From assembly GCF_958979055.1 (NCBI RefSeq), contig NC_084886.1, positions 49,621,654 through 49,685,653 of the forward strand: a stretch of 64,000 nucleotides of DNA, given 5' to 3'. Positions 54,146-64,000 of the stretch are shown in pieces. This DNA is from Alnus glutinosa. Taxonomy: Eukaryota; Streptophyta; Magnoliopsida; Fagales; Betulaceae. Every line of letters starts with the position of its first letter. Position 1 is the first letter of the stretch. The notes under the pieces were generated by a model, which did no database searches, was not told the DNA's origin, and saw only the letters and a program-made list of their open reading frames with translations. The translations under genes were made by a program, and so were the position numbers.

Positions 54146-54762
54146 AATCCACATAGTCACCGTCCAAGGATGCTTCGTTCCTTGATTGAGTGCCATCTAC
54201 AAAAGAAGAAGCTTTAGTTAATTGAAAAGTAACTAAGTAAGTTTCAAAAATAATAATTGTACAAATGAAAAGTTGCAACTAATTTACAAACATTTACCTT
54301 CTTCATCAAAGCTTTCCACAAATTCCTCCAACTCCCGAATGTCAATTGGAGTATTTCTTATCCAAATAACAATTCTTATGCACAATAAGAAGAAACTAAA
54401 GAGATTACTGTAATGTGTATATTTGAATATAAAAACTACAAATTCAATTTCAAATATACACATTTATCAATCAATTGAAACAAGAGATTTCTTTTTGGTT
54501 CTCAATCATAAATAACAGATAATACCATAAATCTAAACAACCATCCAGAACTTACTCAAAAACTAGCGACACTATGGTCTCCAAATCAACAAATTGTACG
54601 ACATAATACATTTATGGGCATTGCTCACATGACATACCTAAATGGTAATTATTAATGATGAAACATTTATGATATATAATAGGAAATTAAACTACAATTA
54701 ATTAATATCCGCAAAGGGGCTAAAGAGTACTCCTCGATCTTCTTCTTCTTCCTCTCTGCATA

Positions 54763-55050
54763 TATTTTTTTTTAGATGAATAAAAACCCTTCATAAGCTC
54801 AAAACTCAACATCCTTACACTCCAGTTAAAACTGGATACAAATCCTGCATAGGACAATCCCCAAGCAAGGAAACTACTTGAACAGAAAAAAAACCTGCTA
54901 AACCACTATCACATGCAACAAACAATAACCAAATACACACACAACCCCCTCCCACAGAAAACCAGATCTGCATAGCAGCAAACACCAACAAACAGAAAAG
55001 CAATTTGCAGAAAACACCATCAACATGCCATCATCTATGGTTACAAGGGG
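54763..55050 (-). mobile_element. Probable LINE 3' fragment nested in the hAT element
   Basis: Reading on the minus strand, a T/G-rich 3' UTR-like stretch ends in a poly-A tail (Ts at 54764-54773). Its style resembles the 3' tail of the LINE-like element at 47830-48097. No target duplication was found and the 5' limit is approximate. Confidence 0.4.
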
Positions 55051-55718
55051 ATTTCGAAGGAAATTTATAAACCATTCTAGTCTTCACCTCCCTACTTATA
55101 TTCTAACTCTTACATAACTCTTAATATACTTATACATGCAGGGATGAGTCAATGCAATCGGGTAAGAAAGAGAGACAAAACGAATGACCGAACCGACTTA
55201 AAGAAAGGAAAGCATCGGATAAGCATGAAACTATTTAGAATATATATGAAACTATATATAGCAGCTCGCCAGCATATATATATATATACAGTTATACTAA
55301 TTAATAAAAGAATGAGTGATATTGATGAACCATATACATATGCTAGGCCTATAATAGATGAGTATATAATCTTCCATACTACTTCAGTCGACAGAGAGTC
55401 TTGAGAGAAGAAAGATACTGGCCGAGGATATTAGCACAGCCCCGGCAAAACAGGCATTTAGAATATATGCAGAGACGAGAGAGGGTGGAGAAACTTACAG
55501 TGTAGTGGCGGCGGAGACGACCGAAAGCGGAGACGAGCGGCGGCGGAGACGAGAGGGCAGAGACGAGAGGGTAGAGACGGCGTCGGCGCAACGAAAATGA
55601 AATGGGAAATGGGAATGGAATGGAAACCTAAACCTCAGAAAATATGGTTTATATATATTACCAAAACGGTGTCGTTTTGGGCATTCAGCAATGCCCAAAA
55701 CGACGCCTCTCAGGTCAG

Positions 55719-55719
55719 T

Positions 55720-55791
<72 letters not shown>
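55719..55791. repeat. (AT)n microsatellite in the hAT element
   Basis: About 70 bp of AT/TA dinucleotide lie next to the right subterminal GCGGTTA region. Confidence 0.95.
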
Positions 55792-55792
<1 letters not shown>

Positions 55793-55950
55793 CGGTTAGC
55801 GGTTATTTATAACCGCTTTTAAAACCCTATAACCGCTAACCGCCTCCGCTAGGCGGTTAGTGGTTATTTATAACCGCTTTTAAAAGCGGTTAGCGGTTAA
55901 CGGTTTTAAAGCGGTTATAACCGCCCCGTTTGAACACCCCTAGCCTGAAC

Positions 55951-56836
55951 CACCTAAGATGGGTTTTATTGGACTTCTCACCTTGGGGATTGCTCTTTTT
56001 GGGGTACTCCCCATGGCATTGCCACCTTCTTCTTCTTTTTTTTTTTTCTCCTTTTTCTTTTTCAATAAAAGGCAAGTATTGTACTTCTTTGGTTAAATTG
56101 GTTGTGTCCTTCATCAGTTAAATATATGTTGTCGTATGACACAAAACATGATGATTGACTTTCTCTATCACTATGCAAAAGAGCTTATTTTTAAACTATA
56201 TATTCTTACTTATTTCACCAATTTTAAACTGACACATTAATTTATATAAAAAAAAACTGTTATAAAAATTCAAGCAAGTCAATTATTTTTCTTGAATTAA
56301 CCACGTACTATTATTTAAAAGCGTAATAACATTATATTTTTATCTTATTTTTATTTTATTTTGTTGATGTGGCACAATGAATCAATCTTTAAATTATATT
56401 TTTAACAAAAGCTAATCTACAAACTAAATGGACAATACTACATCAATAAAAATAAGATAAAAATATAATTTATAGCATTTTTCTCTTCAAAATTGAGCAA
56501 ATTCCTATCTTCAAACAAAGTAGGTGAAGAAAGCAACAAACCTCAACTAATACCATAAATAAATAAATAAATAAATAAAAAACCAACTGTACAACGGTAA
56601 AGTGTAAACGAAAGAAAGATGCCAAGCGTGTGACGGACACACCAAAGAAGACCTTTCCTTATTTGGACGACCAAGATTTTTCCTCACAAAATCAAAATCC
56701 CCTTCATCCTGAGTTCTTTCTTCTTCGTCGTTCCTCAATTCCCAAACCCTAATTGCTACAATTAGGGTGCGAATTGGGGATTTTCCAATCCTGAGCGATT
56801 TCTAAAAGCTCTCGCCTTTGCGAATAGGCAACCACC
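55951..56836 (+). promoter_or_regulatory. Intergenic DNA and promoter of the Kazal gene
   Basis: Mostly AT-rich with nothing recognised. Near the gene, CAAACCCTAATTGC and AATTAGGGTG (56741-56768) are telo-box-like words in the likely promoter or 5' UTR. Confidence 0.4.
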
Positions 56837-57232
56837 ATGCGCCTCCAATTCCCCAAACCCATATGCTCTTTCCTCATCATAACCATCGCCATAATCTTCG
56901 CCGTTAGCTCCGTCCCCACCGTTCGATCCGACTACTTGTCCTCGATCACTGGATCCTTAGATAAAAACTATGGTGACTGCATCCAGACCAAGCCCGCGTC
57001 CTGCCCCGTGAACTGCTTCCGGCCCAACCCGGTCTGCGGCACCGACGGCGTGACCTACTGGTGTGGCTGCCCCGACGCGGCCTGCGCCGGAACCACGGTC
57101 GCCAAGATGGGGTTCTGCGAGGTCGGCAATGGCAGTCGCGAGCCGGGCCCTGTCTCGGGCCAGGCCCTCCTTCTGGTCCAGATCGTCTGGCTCATCGTGC
57201 TCGGCTTCTCCGTCTTGTTTGGGCTTCTCTGA
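56837..57232 (+). CDS. Secreted Kazal-type serine protease inhibitor family protein
   Basis: This intronless 131-residue protein starts at an ATG in good context (CAACCACCATGC). Residues 10-31 form a signal peptide (SFLIITIAIIFAVSSVPTVRS). The Kazal-like domain, about residues 48-94, holds eight cysteines (48, 56, 60, 67, 76, 78, 83, 94) and the hallmark NPVCGTDGVTYWCGCPDAAC. Residues 108-131 are a second hydrophobic segment preceded by a small-residue stretch (PGPVSGQA). That would fit a C-terminal membrane anchor or GPI signal. Kazal domains bind serine proteases of the subtilisin/trypsin type through a surface loop. The natural target of plant members is poorly known; one Arabidopsis family member is reported to act in defence. 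Confidence 0.92.
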   Translation: MRLQFPKPICSFLIITIAIIFAVSSVPTVRSDYLSSITGSLDKNYGDCIQTKPASCPVNCFRPNPVCGTDGVTYWCGCPDAACAGTTVAKMGFCEVGNGSREPGPVSGQALLLVQIVWLIVLGFSVLFGLL

Positions 57233-59372
57233 TGGGCTTGGGCTTCTCTGGGGTTCATATCATTGATTGATTGATTGGTCAGTTTTTTTTGTTAAAGATT
57301 TTGTTTTGAGAATTTGTGTGCGTGTGTATGAGAGAGAGGCATGTGGTTCATTTCTTTCTTGTGTATGTAAGAGACGAATATATACGGATAGGGTTTGTAT
57401 TGTCCTCCTATTCTTTTTATTATATGTATAAACTCCCATTCTTTTCTTTGTGATTGTGTTGTGGCTTTGATTCTGTTTTTCATTTTCGTTCAATTTGTAC
57501 GAGTTGTATATTGGAGTTATCAGAACGTTTTTCTTTTATGGATGGTGAAGAATTCTAGATATTTGACCCATATTCAAAAAAAAAAAAAAAAAATCTAGAT
57601 AATTGACCCAGTATAAAAGATTTTATGGGCGAAGTTTTGTCAAAATTAAATTGTGCGTTATGGTTATCACGAATCAGGGTTCTTGAATTTATGACAACGC
57701 TAACGCTTTTGATCTGGATTTCTTGAATTTTGTATTTATGTTTGGCTGTGTTGTGGTAAAAAGTTAAGAACTTTGATGTGGCTTTCTCGGTTTTTTTATT
57801 TGGGTTTGATGAATTTATGATGAAGAGATTCAAATTTTGTAGTTTCCTTTATTTGGGTTTTGGAAAAGGTATCTTACATTAGTTTAGTTGATGTGCTGAG
57901 GTACTTCTAATTGGCAAGTTCCCTTCCTTGCTGTATATTCTTAGCTCCTTGACTCCTTCTAGGATGATGCTCTTTGTAGTATAATTGTGTGTGTCCTGTA
58001 TAGGTGATGACTTTCAGATTTTGTTTATGCATTTTTATACACATTGGTTTGTGAGTTCTAGTATAGTATGTTCTTTGAAACTTTATTTTATAGATAAATG
58101 CATTTCATGCGCCTTCTCAATAATGAACCCGTGACCTGATCCTCCATCCTTCGTTTATTAGGAAGGAGATGCCATTTGGTCCAAGGACTATAGGCACATA
58201 GTATTTCTGTGTTTATAACTTGATAATTTTCTGGTTTGGTTTTTGGATGCAAGTTAGGTGGAAACAATGCGTGTGACGAATCCTTCTCATTCACATATAA
58301 GATACTGTGTAGAAACATATCTGTAGTTCACTGGACCTGTCATTAGTTGTAAACTAATCGGCTTATCTTATGAGTTGTGTTTGTTCATGAGGGTAATTGT
58401 CCTCTGGCTGGAGATGGGAAATGAACGAGGAGAAAAGGACAAGCCATCCAGTGTTTAGCCATTGAAAATAGATGGTAACTCGATTAACCTGTAGTCAAAA
58501 TTTGAAGAAAGAAAACCCAGAATGCTCTGTCATTGACTTATGTGCTGGATCTTAGATGACTCATATTGAACTGACTCCACATTGTTGGAAATATCCTCTC
58601 ATGGCTGCTCTTTTGCTCTCACCTGGGAACAAAAAGGGCCCTATATTTGTATTTAAAATGTGCCTTCGAATTGATTGCACATTAAGCCCAGTTATGTGCA
58701 GTTGAGGTTATGCTTATACTTCAACGTAGGGTATGGACATTTATACGACTTGTTTACCAGGTAGAACATTGGCATTAAATGGGATTATTAGAAATTCGGA
58801 ATGCAGCAGCAAGGTAGTTGGACAGAAGTAACTTGGTTGAGGGCTTATCTGCAATACCTTAGTCCAAATAAATTGTATAGGTTTGTAAAATTTGATTCTC
58901 ATTGTCCATTTTCAGTGGGCGAGGATATATATTTATTCAAAGTCAAAGTACGTCTTTGGTTCACTAAAAAGAAAATAATCCAACTTGAAATAATTTCTGT
59001 CGTAAGTACTAGATATATGAAGCAATATGAACTTTTTATTTGCAATTCTACTTAGAAGTGCCTTAGACTGGTGAATTATCTTCACATGGTTGGATTGGAC
59101 ATTTTGATAATTTCACTTGTCCAAACATTTGTTCTGATTCAGAATTTAGCTTGAGCTTGAATGCATTGTATCTTCCTTTGTGAATTGTGGTGTTTGGTGC
59201 AGTAAGTTGTATTTGCATTGTGTCTTGTCCATTCAATATTTTACTTTAAGGTGGAGATCGTGCAAGTTAACCTTATTTTATATATTCAGATGTGCAGTTT
59301 TAGTCATACAGCCATATGTAAACAATTGCCTACTCATTTGATATCCTATTTATTGTCCGGTTCAGCATTTAC
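57233..59372. other. Kazal gene 3' flank and intergenic DNA
   Basis: The 3' UTR likely runs to about 57500. After that only AT-rich DNA with short frames is seen, and a poly-A run at 57575-57592. No gene or clear transposon recognised in 57600-59372. Confidence 0.4.
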
Positions 59373-59803
59373 TTTTTTTTTTGAATGAGAAAATCTGCTT
59401 CTTATTAATTGATAACAAAAATGATCCCCAGTAAGGAAATCTAGAGACACAAACGTTCCCTAACAATAAGATCTGCAGTACAGTTCGGAGGTTCCTCTAG
59501 CCAGACATCTGAGAGATTTTGCTCCACTGCCAATCTAGCCAAAGTATGAGCTACATTATTACACTCCCTTTTCACGTGAACAAATTTGGCAGATCTAAAA
59601 CCTTGAAGCTCTTGTACTATGCTTTCTGTGATATGACCAGTTTTAGCTAGATGAGGAAGAGGGGAATTTATGTCATTCACTACCTGTGCTGCATCTCCTT
59701 CCAATATCACCTCAAAGAAGCCAACCTCTTTGCAAAACTTGACTGCCCATATTGCTGCCAAAGCTTCAGCCATACATGCTTCCGTTCTCTGAAGAAATAC
59801 CAT
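59373..59803 (-). mobile_element. 5'-truncated LINE copy: RNase H domain and 3' tail
   Basis: The minus frame 59441-59803 encodes an RNase H-like (RVT_3) end: EACMAEALAAIWAVKFCKEV, ILEGDAAQVVNDI, FVHVKRECNNVAHTLARLA. The poly-A tail is seen as Ts at 59373-59381. GCATTTACTT is repeated at 59365-59374 and 59804-59813 as target duplication. The apparent ATG at 59803 arises at the truncation point and is not a real start. Confidence 0.9.
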
Positions 59804-59813
59804 GCATTTACTT

Positions 59814-61313
59814 AGTTTGCTTTCACGTTTGTAATTTGCCTTTCTTGGGATGCTGTGAATACGTGCGCATAGAGCCTGAATCTGATATTAAATCCCCTCC
59901 ATGAGCTTGATTGTACTCTGGAGTCTGCTCATTCATCTACTTTTAGCTAAATGAGTTTTGCATTTCCAGCTGACCTTTGCATTCATTGGAAAAGCAACCT
60001 TGTGAAGCGGGTAAAGAAAAGTCAAAAAGCAGATGTACCAGTACCGCCATGACTATCGTATCGTATGAGATAGTCTCTTATTGTAACTTCTATGCAATTT
60101 AGTTTTCTTTTAGATGTGCATAATTGTCCAGTTATGTGCTGTGTTTGTAGACCCTAAAAATAGATCCCAAAATTTCTTCGCAAAGCGGGAGGGACGGCCC
60201 AGGGAAGCTGATAGAGCCCATTTAATAGTTTTGAAGAGCGTTGCCAAATATTAAAGAGTGAAAATAAATTCATTTCTTTTTAATTTTGACGAAACGTCGT
60301 TTAAAAAAAGAAAAGAAAAGAAAAGAAAAAAAAAAAAGAGTGGATATTTTCATCAGTTGAGGTCCACTGCAATTTTAGGGAATTGCAGGGGTATAGCATT
60401 CCAAACTCCAAAGATTAGGCCGTTCATTTTCTTTTCATGAATTTAGGTCATTTGTGATTTTAACGAATTGCAATTTGCAGGGATATGCTATTCCAAAGAA
60501 TCAGAAAATGCCTAAATTGAGCAACGGGTAAGTAATAAAATAATGGGAAAAAATGAAGCCACTAGATGACGGATCACCCCTGAATCCTGAGGAAAAGGGT
60601 GTCTGGTGCGACCACCTTTAAAGCTAGCTCAATGGTGGTGTGACCACCACCCATAAGAGACCTTGGCTCGGTTTGGCAAATAGCTCAATTCATTTTTACT
60701 TGCCTTTTTTCAGATGCGCCCATTTAGTCAAGACCTCTATGATAACATGCAAGTACGACAGAGTGAAATAAAAGCATAACCGACCTACTTATTTATCTTT
60801 GTCTAGGGTGCGCCAGGGAACCGTTTGGATTAAACTCACTCAAAAAAAAATTAACGGTATGAAACAAAAGCCAAGTCCACTCGTCCTGCTAAAGTCTACA
60901 GCCTTGCAGCCAAAAAAAGCCTCAGAAAACTCAACTGCTCTCCTCTCTCTTGCCATGTCCAGTCTTTTAGAAAAAGTAAAGATATTTACCCGTCTCCTTC
61001 CATTTTCCCCCCCTCTTTTCTCACATCTCTCCATTATTACTCCCAACCAGCCGAAGCAATGAAAAAGTTAATGTGAAATAAATCCAAAAATGATCTCCCC
61101 ATCAACTCTAGATATCTCCACTGAGAAAGATCTGAGAAAAAAGATCTGTTCAAGAAGTTCCATATTCCCATTTCTGCAATTCCGTCAACAGTTGTCAACT
61201 GTCCCTTCTGCATCAGTATTTTTGTACACAAATCTACAGTGTGTCCGTGCTAGCTCACCTCTACAAAAATAGAGGCCATTCTATTCATTTAATATAGGAA
61301 AATAATAAAAATC
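59814..61313. other. Intergenic DNA, nothing recognised
   Basis: It includes an AAAAG-rich run at 60305-60338. Frames of 60-87 codons here have no recognisable motif. Confidence 0.35.
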
Positions 61314-61413
61314 CTTAACACAATTAGTGTACAACCCCAAAATACATTGAGTGGAACCTACACATATAAATCCTACTCAATGTTTCTTGAAGTTGTGCAT
61401 TAATTGTGTTAAG
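61314..61413. mobile_element. 100-bp fold-back (MITE-like) element
   Basis: CTTAACACAATTAGTGTACA pairs with the complement of TGTGCATTAATTGTGTTAAG, and ACATTGAGT pairs with ACTCAATGT inside. The hairpin is imperfect. No target duplication was defined. Confidence 0.6.
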
Positions 61414-62372
61414 AGTTGAGCAAAGTGAGGTCTGCAACTACTTCCATCAAGCACCCGTTTGCACTAAGAAGCTGTCATCCGGATTCCGGCATCCACAACA
61501 CAAGGGTGGAAGGGGCAACGAATGTCTACAACAGTACGTACAACAGGTCCGCTAACTAAATCACATAGCAAGGTCAGTTCTCCCCAATTTGTAGGGGTTT
61601 GGTGATTTATGTTATGAGGAATATTTGTGTATGGATTAGAGTAATGAACATGTTCCCTCCTGTCTTGTTGGGATCTTGACTAAATGGACACATGTACGGG
61701 TGACGTGATGTGAAAGAAGGCAAATGAAAGTGAATTGAGCTGCTTGCCAAACTCTGCCCTCAATCCTCACTCCACTTCTAACAAAATGAATGCGGTCCTT
61801 TTGGACTCCATTTTGTACTGTGTAACACACCATGGACCGAGTCAATCCCGCCCCCCGTTTGATAGACAGAAAATTCCACGGTCGGAATCATTAACAATCG
61901 ATTTTACAGGTACATGCATGAACTGACAGTGGCAGGCAGTCATGGTACTGAAGATCACCGAAGCCAACCTCAAATAGCCTGTACCTGTACAACCTAAACG
62001 GGGTCACAGGGCACATGAAGAGCAAACATAAATTATACGCAAGTAAACTGAAAAAATCCCCTTAGACGTTCACAACTAAGAAAGCATATAATGCATAGTG
62101 CAAGTTTTAACTTTTGACTGAAAATTTCTCGATTCCTTTGTCTGACTTTGCCGGTAGGAAAACACATCCTAACCGCCCATTCTACATGGACAACGACACG
62201 TGCTCTTCCAAAAGAATAGGCATCCAAAAATCAGTTTACTATTATCACCAGCTTTCCTCTCTTCCAATCATGTAGAAACTTACAAGTAAGAATTAGAGCG
62301 ACAACCACAAAACTGGCAAAACAGAGTCGTACAATCTGATTTAATTCCAGAATAAGTTTGTTGGGATCAACT
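61414..62372. other. Downstream flank of the stomatin-like gene
   Basis: The right part (about 62030-62372) is probably the 3' UTR of the minus-strand stomatin-like gene. No separate gene recognised. Confidence 0.4.
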
Positions 62373-63844
62373 CTATGTTCCTTCATTGTGGCTCTGAAGT
62401 GAAAATCCTGGCTTGCTATTGCCAAGATGACCTATGTCATCCGTTTTAGCAAAAGTGGGGCTCTCATCCCTGGTTTCTCTTGACGAAGCATCGCCCTTTA
62501 CGGCTAATGTTAATGCAGGGGAAGAGGCTTCATGAGACCCATCACCGGGAACTTTGCCAATCAGGCTTTTGTAAATTGTGAGTGCTTGAGCCATCATGCT
62601 GGCAGGATTGGCAGCTGAACTAGGAAGCAACATTGTTGTGCCCTGTTGAAAGAAAAAGAACGCAGAGAGAGAGAGATAGAGAAAAAGAGAGTTCAGTAAA
62701 AAGAATTGAGCATCAATGGATATACTATACAGGTCTGTTCTTACCTCCTTGGCAATATTACTGAAGGCATGAATATATTGCTCAGCAATTCTCAAACTCG
62801 CCGCCTGCAAGCCACACCATAATAGTAGTTCCCAACTCAATCTTAGTAAATATGAATTTTCATGTTTATAATAAATATGTATTTTCATGTAAATGTACAA
62901 CTGCTATGCACCATACACCATCACTTTTCTTTATGAATCACATCTATGCTCAACCAGAGTCAGCCCATTCGTACATTTATTCAATTTTTTGAGGGTACAC
63001 CTTTTACCTCAATATTAAAGTTCTTTAGTAGAAGTACCATGCAGAACTTCATTACAATAACAAGAATACATCATTTCTTGAACATCCTAGCATCATCGAG
63101 ACCAAGCTAGACAGCTCATAGCTTGCAGCATTCATTCAGAAAACTACATATTTTGTCCATCTGGTACAGATACAGCTCTATGAAGAATGAATGCAGATGC
63201 ATATTCCATATGAGGGGCAAAGTGAAGAATATAGGATTTCCTTGATATGTTTAGACTTGTCAACAAAGCCTAAACAAGCCCTGACATAAAAAGGTTAAAT
63301 ATTGCAAAGATGCACAGAAGCGAAGTGCTAGAACACACGACAAAGGTTAAATAACATGCCTTCCAAATGACAATGAATGCTAGAACAAGCCAAAGGCGTG
63401 AGATATCCAGATGTAGAGCTCTATCAAGCATTCACAGGGTCAAACAGTACAATGGATTGATTGCTCTAACGTTTAAAACATTCAAAATGAAGCATTGCAA
63501 CCTGAATGGACTACAACTAAGTGCAAACCTACCATACCCACATTGTCAGAACTAGCACCTAAGAGTGGGAACTAGATGACATACAAATTCAAATGGAATG
63601 GGCACCACCATTTTGGACTCCCAAACATCTATAAATTCTGCTTCCTTTATATGGAACAAAGACATGCACTGTGTATAATGTCTAGAAAACTGCAGGTGCG
63701 TTCAAGAGTATTTAAGAATCTCACCTCTACTCCTCCATTTTCCTTAAGGGTCTGTGACACCAAGGCGATTCCTTCAGCTGTTGCTTTTGCTCTAGCAAGG
63801 ATGGCTTCAGCTTCACCTGATGAAGAAGTACCATTGATAGATGT
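62373..63844 (-). CDS. Stomatin-like protein (mitochondrial SPFH family), 3' exons only
   Basis: Three C-terminal exons are visible: 63725-63844 (SSGEAEAILARAKATAEGIALVSQTLKENGGVE), 62745-62804 (AASLRIAEQYIHAFSNIAKE) and 62373-62642 (GTTMLLPSSAANPASMMAQALTIYKSLIG and a polar tail to TAG). All are phase 0 with GT-AG introns. The N-terminal and SPFH-core exons lie beyond the right edge. In plant stomatin-like proteins of the SLP2 type these segments form the helical oligomerisation region and C-terminus. They organise inner mitochondrial membrane complexes. Base 63845 is intronic. The last about 60 residues are poorly conserved Ser/Asp-rich sequence. Confidence 0.88.
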
Positions 63845-64000
63845 CTATGGGAAAAGCGATTAATCTATCCTAGTAAAGGAGTATCAACATTGAGATAATC
63901 CACGTGCCCCTTCAATTTGTGTTGGCTATATTAGATTAGTGGATAGGTCAAGAAAAAGAGGTCACAAGTTGATCATGACAAGCCATACAGGAGAACATGA
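63845..64000 (-). other. Intron of the stomatin-like gene at the window edge
   Basis: No coding sequence continues upstream of the ATAG acceptor at 63845, so this is intron in the direction of the missing 5' exons. Confidence 0.6.

Larger units (their letters stand above)
53339..55942 (-). mobile_element. Deleted hAT element, 2604 bp, with exact 8-bp target duplication
   Basis: It starts TAGGGGTGTACAAGC and its right end is the complement of TAGGGGTGTTCAAAC. GCCTGAAC is repeated exactly at 53331-53338 and 55943-55950. Subterminal regions 53350-53510 and 55790-55925 are packed with GCGGTTA/TAACCGC words, as expected of hAT transposase-binding repeats. On the minus strand, 55480-55620 looks like a GC-rich 5' UTR with donor. 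Two short exons near 54350-54298 and 54195-54145 encode an acidic tail (IDIRELEEFVESFDEE then GTQSRNEASLDGDYVDL plus stop). The catalytic middle and BED finger are missing. The interior also holds a tandem repeat, a LINE-tail fragment and an AT microsatellite. Confidence 0.87.

Noticed and set aside
58801-59055. 84-codon plus frame
   Set aside because: No conserved motif, no splice context, AT-rich composition like its surroundings.

Overview
The window is nuclear DNA from a eudicot plant. The evidence is GT-AG introns, AT-rich intergenic DNA, long introns, plant-type gene families (DUF599, UNC93-like, Kazal inhibitor, organellar MutS2) and a dense mixture of plant transposons. The transposon mix suggests a woody perennial, perhaps Fagales, but that is only an impression. 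A 500-N assembly gap lies at 26949-27448.

Layout of genes. A small conserved Cys-rich protein gene (minus, 3238-3675) faces a POP5 RNase P/MRP subunit gene (plus, 9365-10668). Between them lies about 5 kb with a duplicated promoter segment and several fold-back elements. A 7.9-kb Mutator-like element (MULE, 12738-20661) follows. Then come a DUF599 membrane protein gene (plus, 21191-22049), a roughly 20-exon MutS2 gene (minus, 25358-34821) and a transposon-rich intergenic stretch. The right half holds an UNC93-like transporter gene (plus, 42711-44196), a small putatively acylated acidic protein gene (minus, 49069-49642), a TRM112 gene with one internal stop codon (minus, 51670-52038), a secreted Kazal-type inhibitor gene (plus, 56837-57232) and the 3' exons of a stomatin-like gene that runs off the right edge (minus, 62373-63844).

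Layout of mobile DNA. The MULE has about 0.78-kb terminal inverted repeats (TIRs) and a perfect 9-bp target duplication. It carries two convergent genes, as MuDR of maize does: a decayed MURA-type transposase and an apparently intact GRF-zinc-finger/coiled-coil/membrane-anchor protein. Four 223-bp tandem repeats carrying TIR-like motifs lie between the two 3' ends. Other elements are a 2.6-kb deleted hAT element with an exact 8-bp duplication, a short non-autonomous LTR retrotransposon, an RT-less LINE-like element holding only an ORF1-like region, two 5'-truncated LINE copies with target duplications, two tRNA-derived SINEs and about ten MITE/fold-back elements of Mutator, Harbinger, hAT and unassigned type.

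The host genes are unlinked housekeeping or membrane functions and form no pathway together. The most unusual object is the two-gene MULE, followed by the duplicated promoter upstream of POP5, the nonsense codon in an otherwise well-preserved TRM112 gene, and a snRNA-type promoter (USE plus TATA) at 22700-22742 with no annotated RNA. Coordinates of spliced genes were worked out by hand from reading frame and splice signals. Start codons of spliced plant genes and all UTR limits remain inferences.
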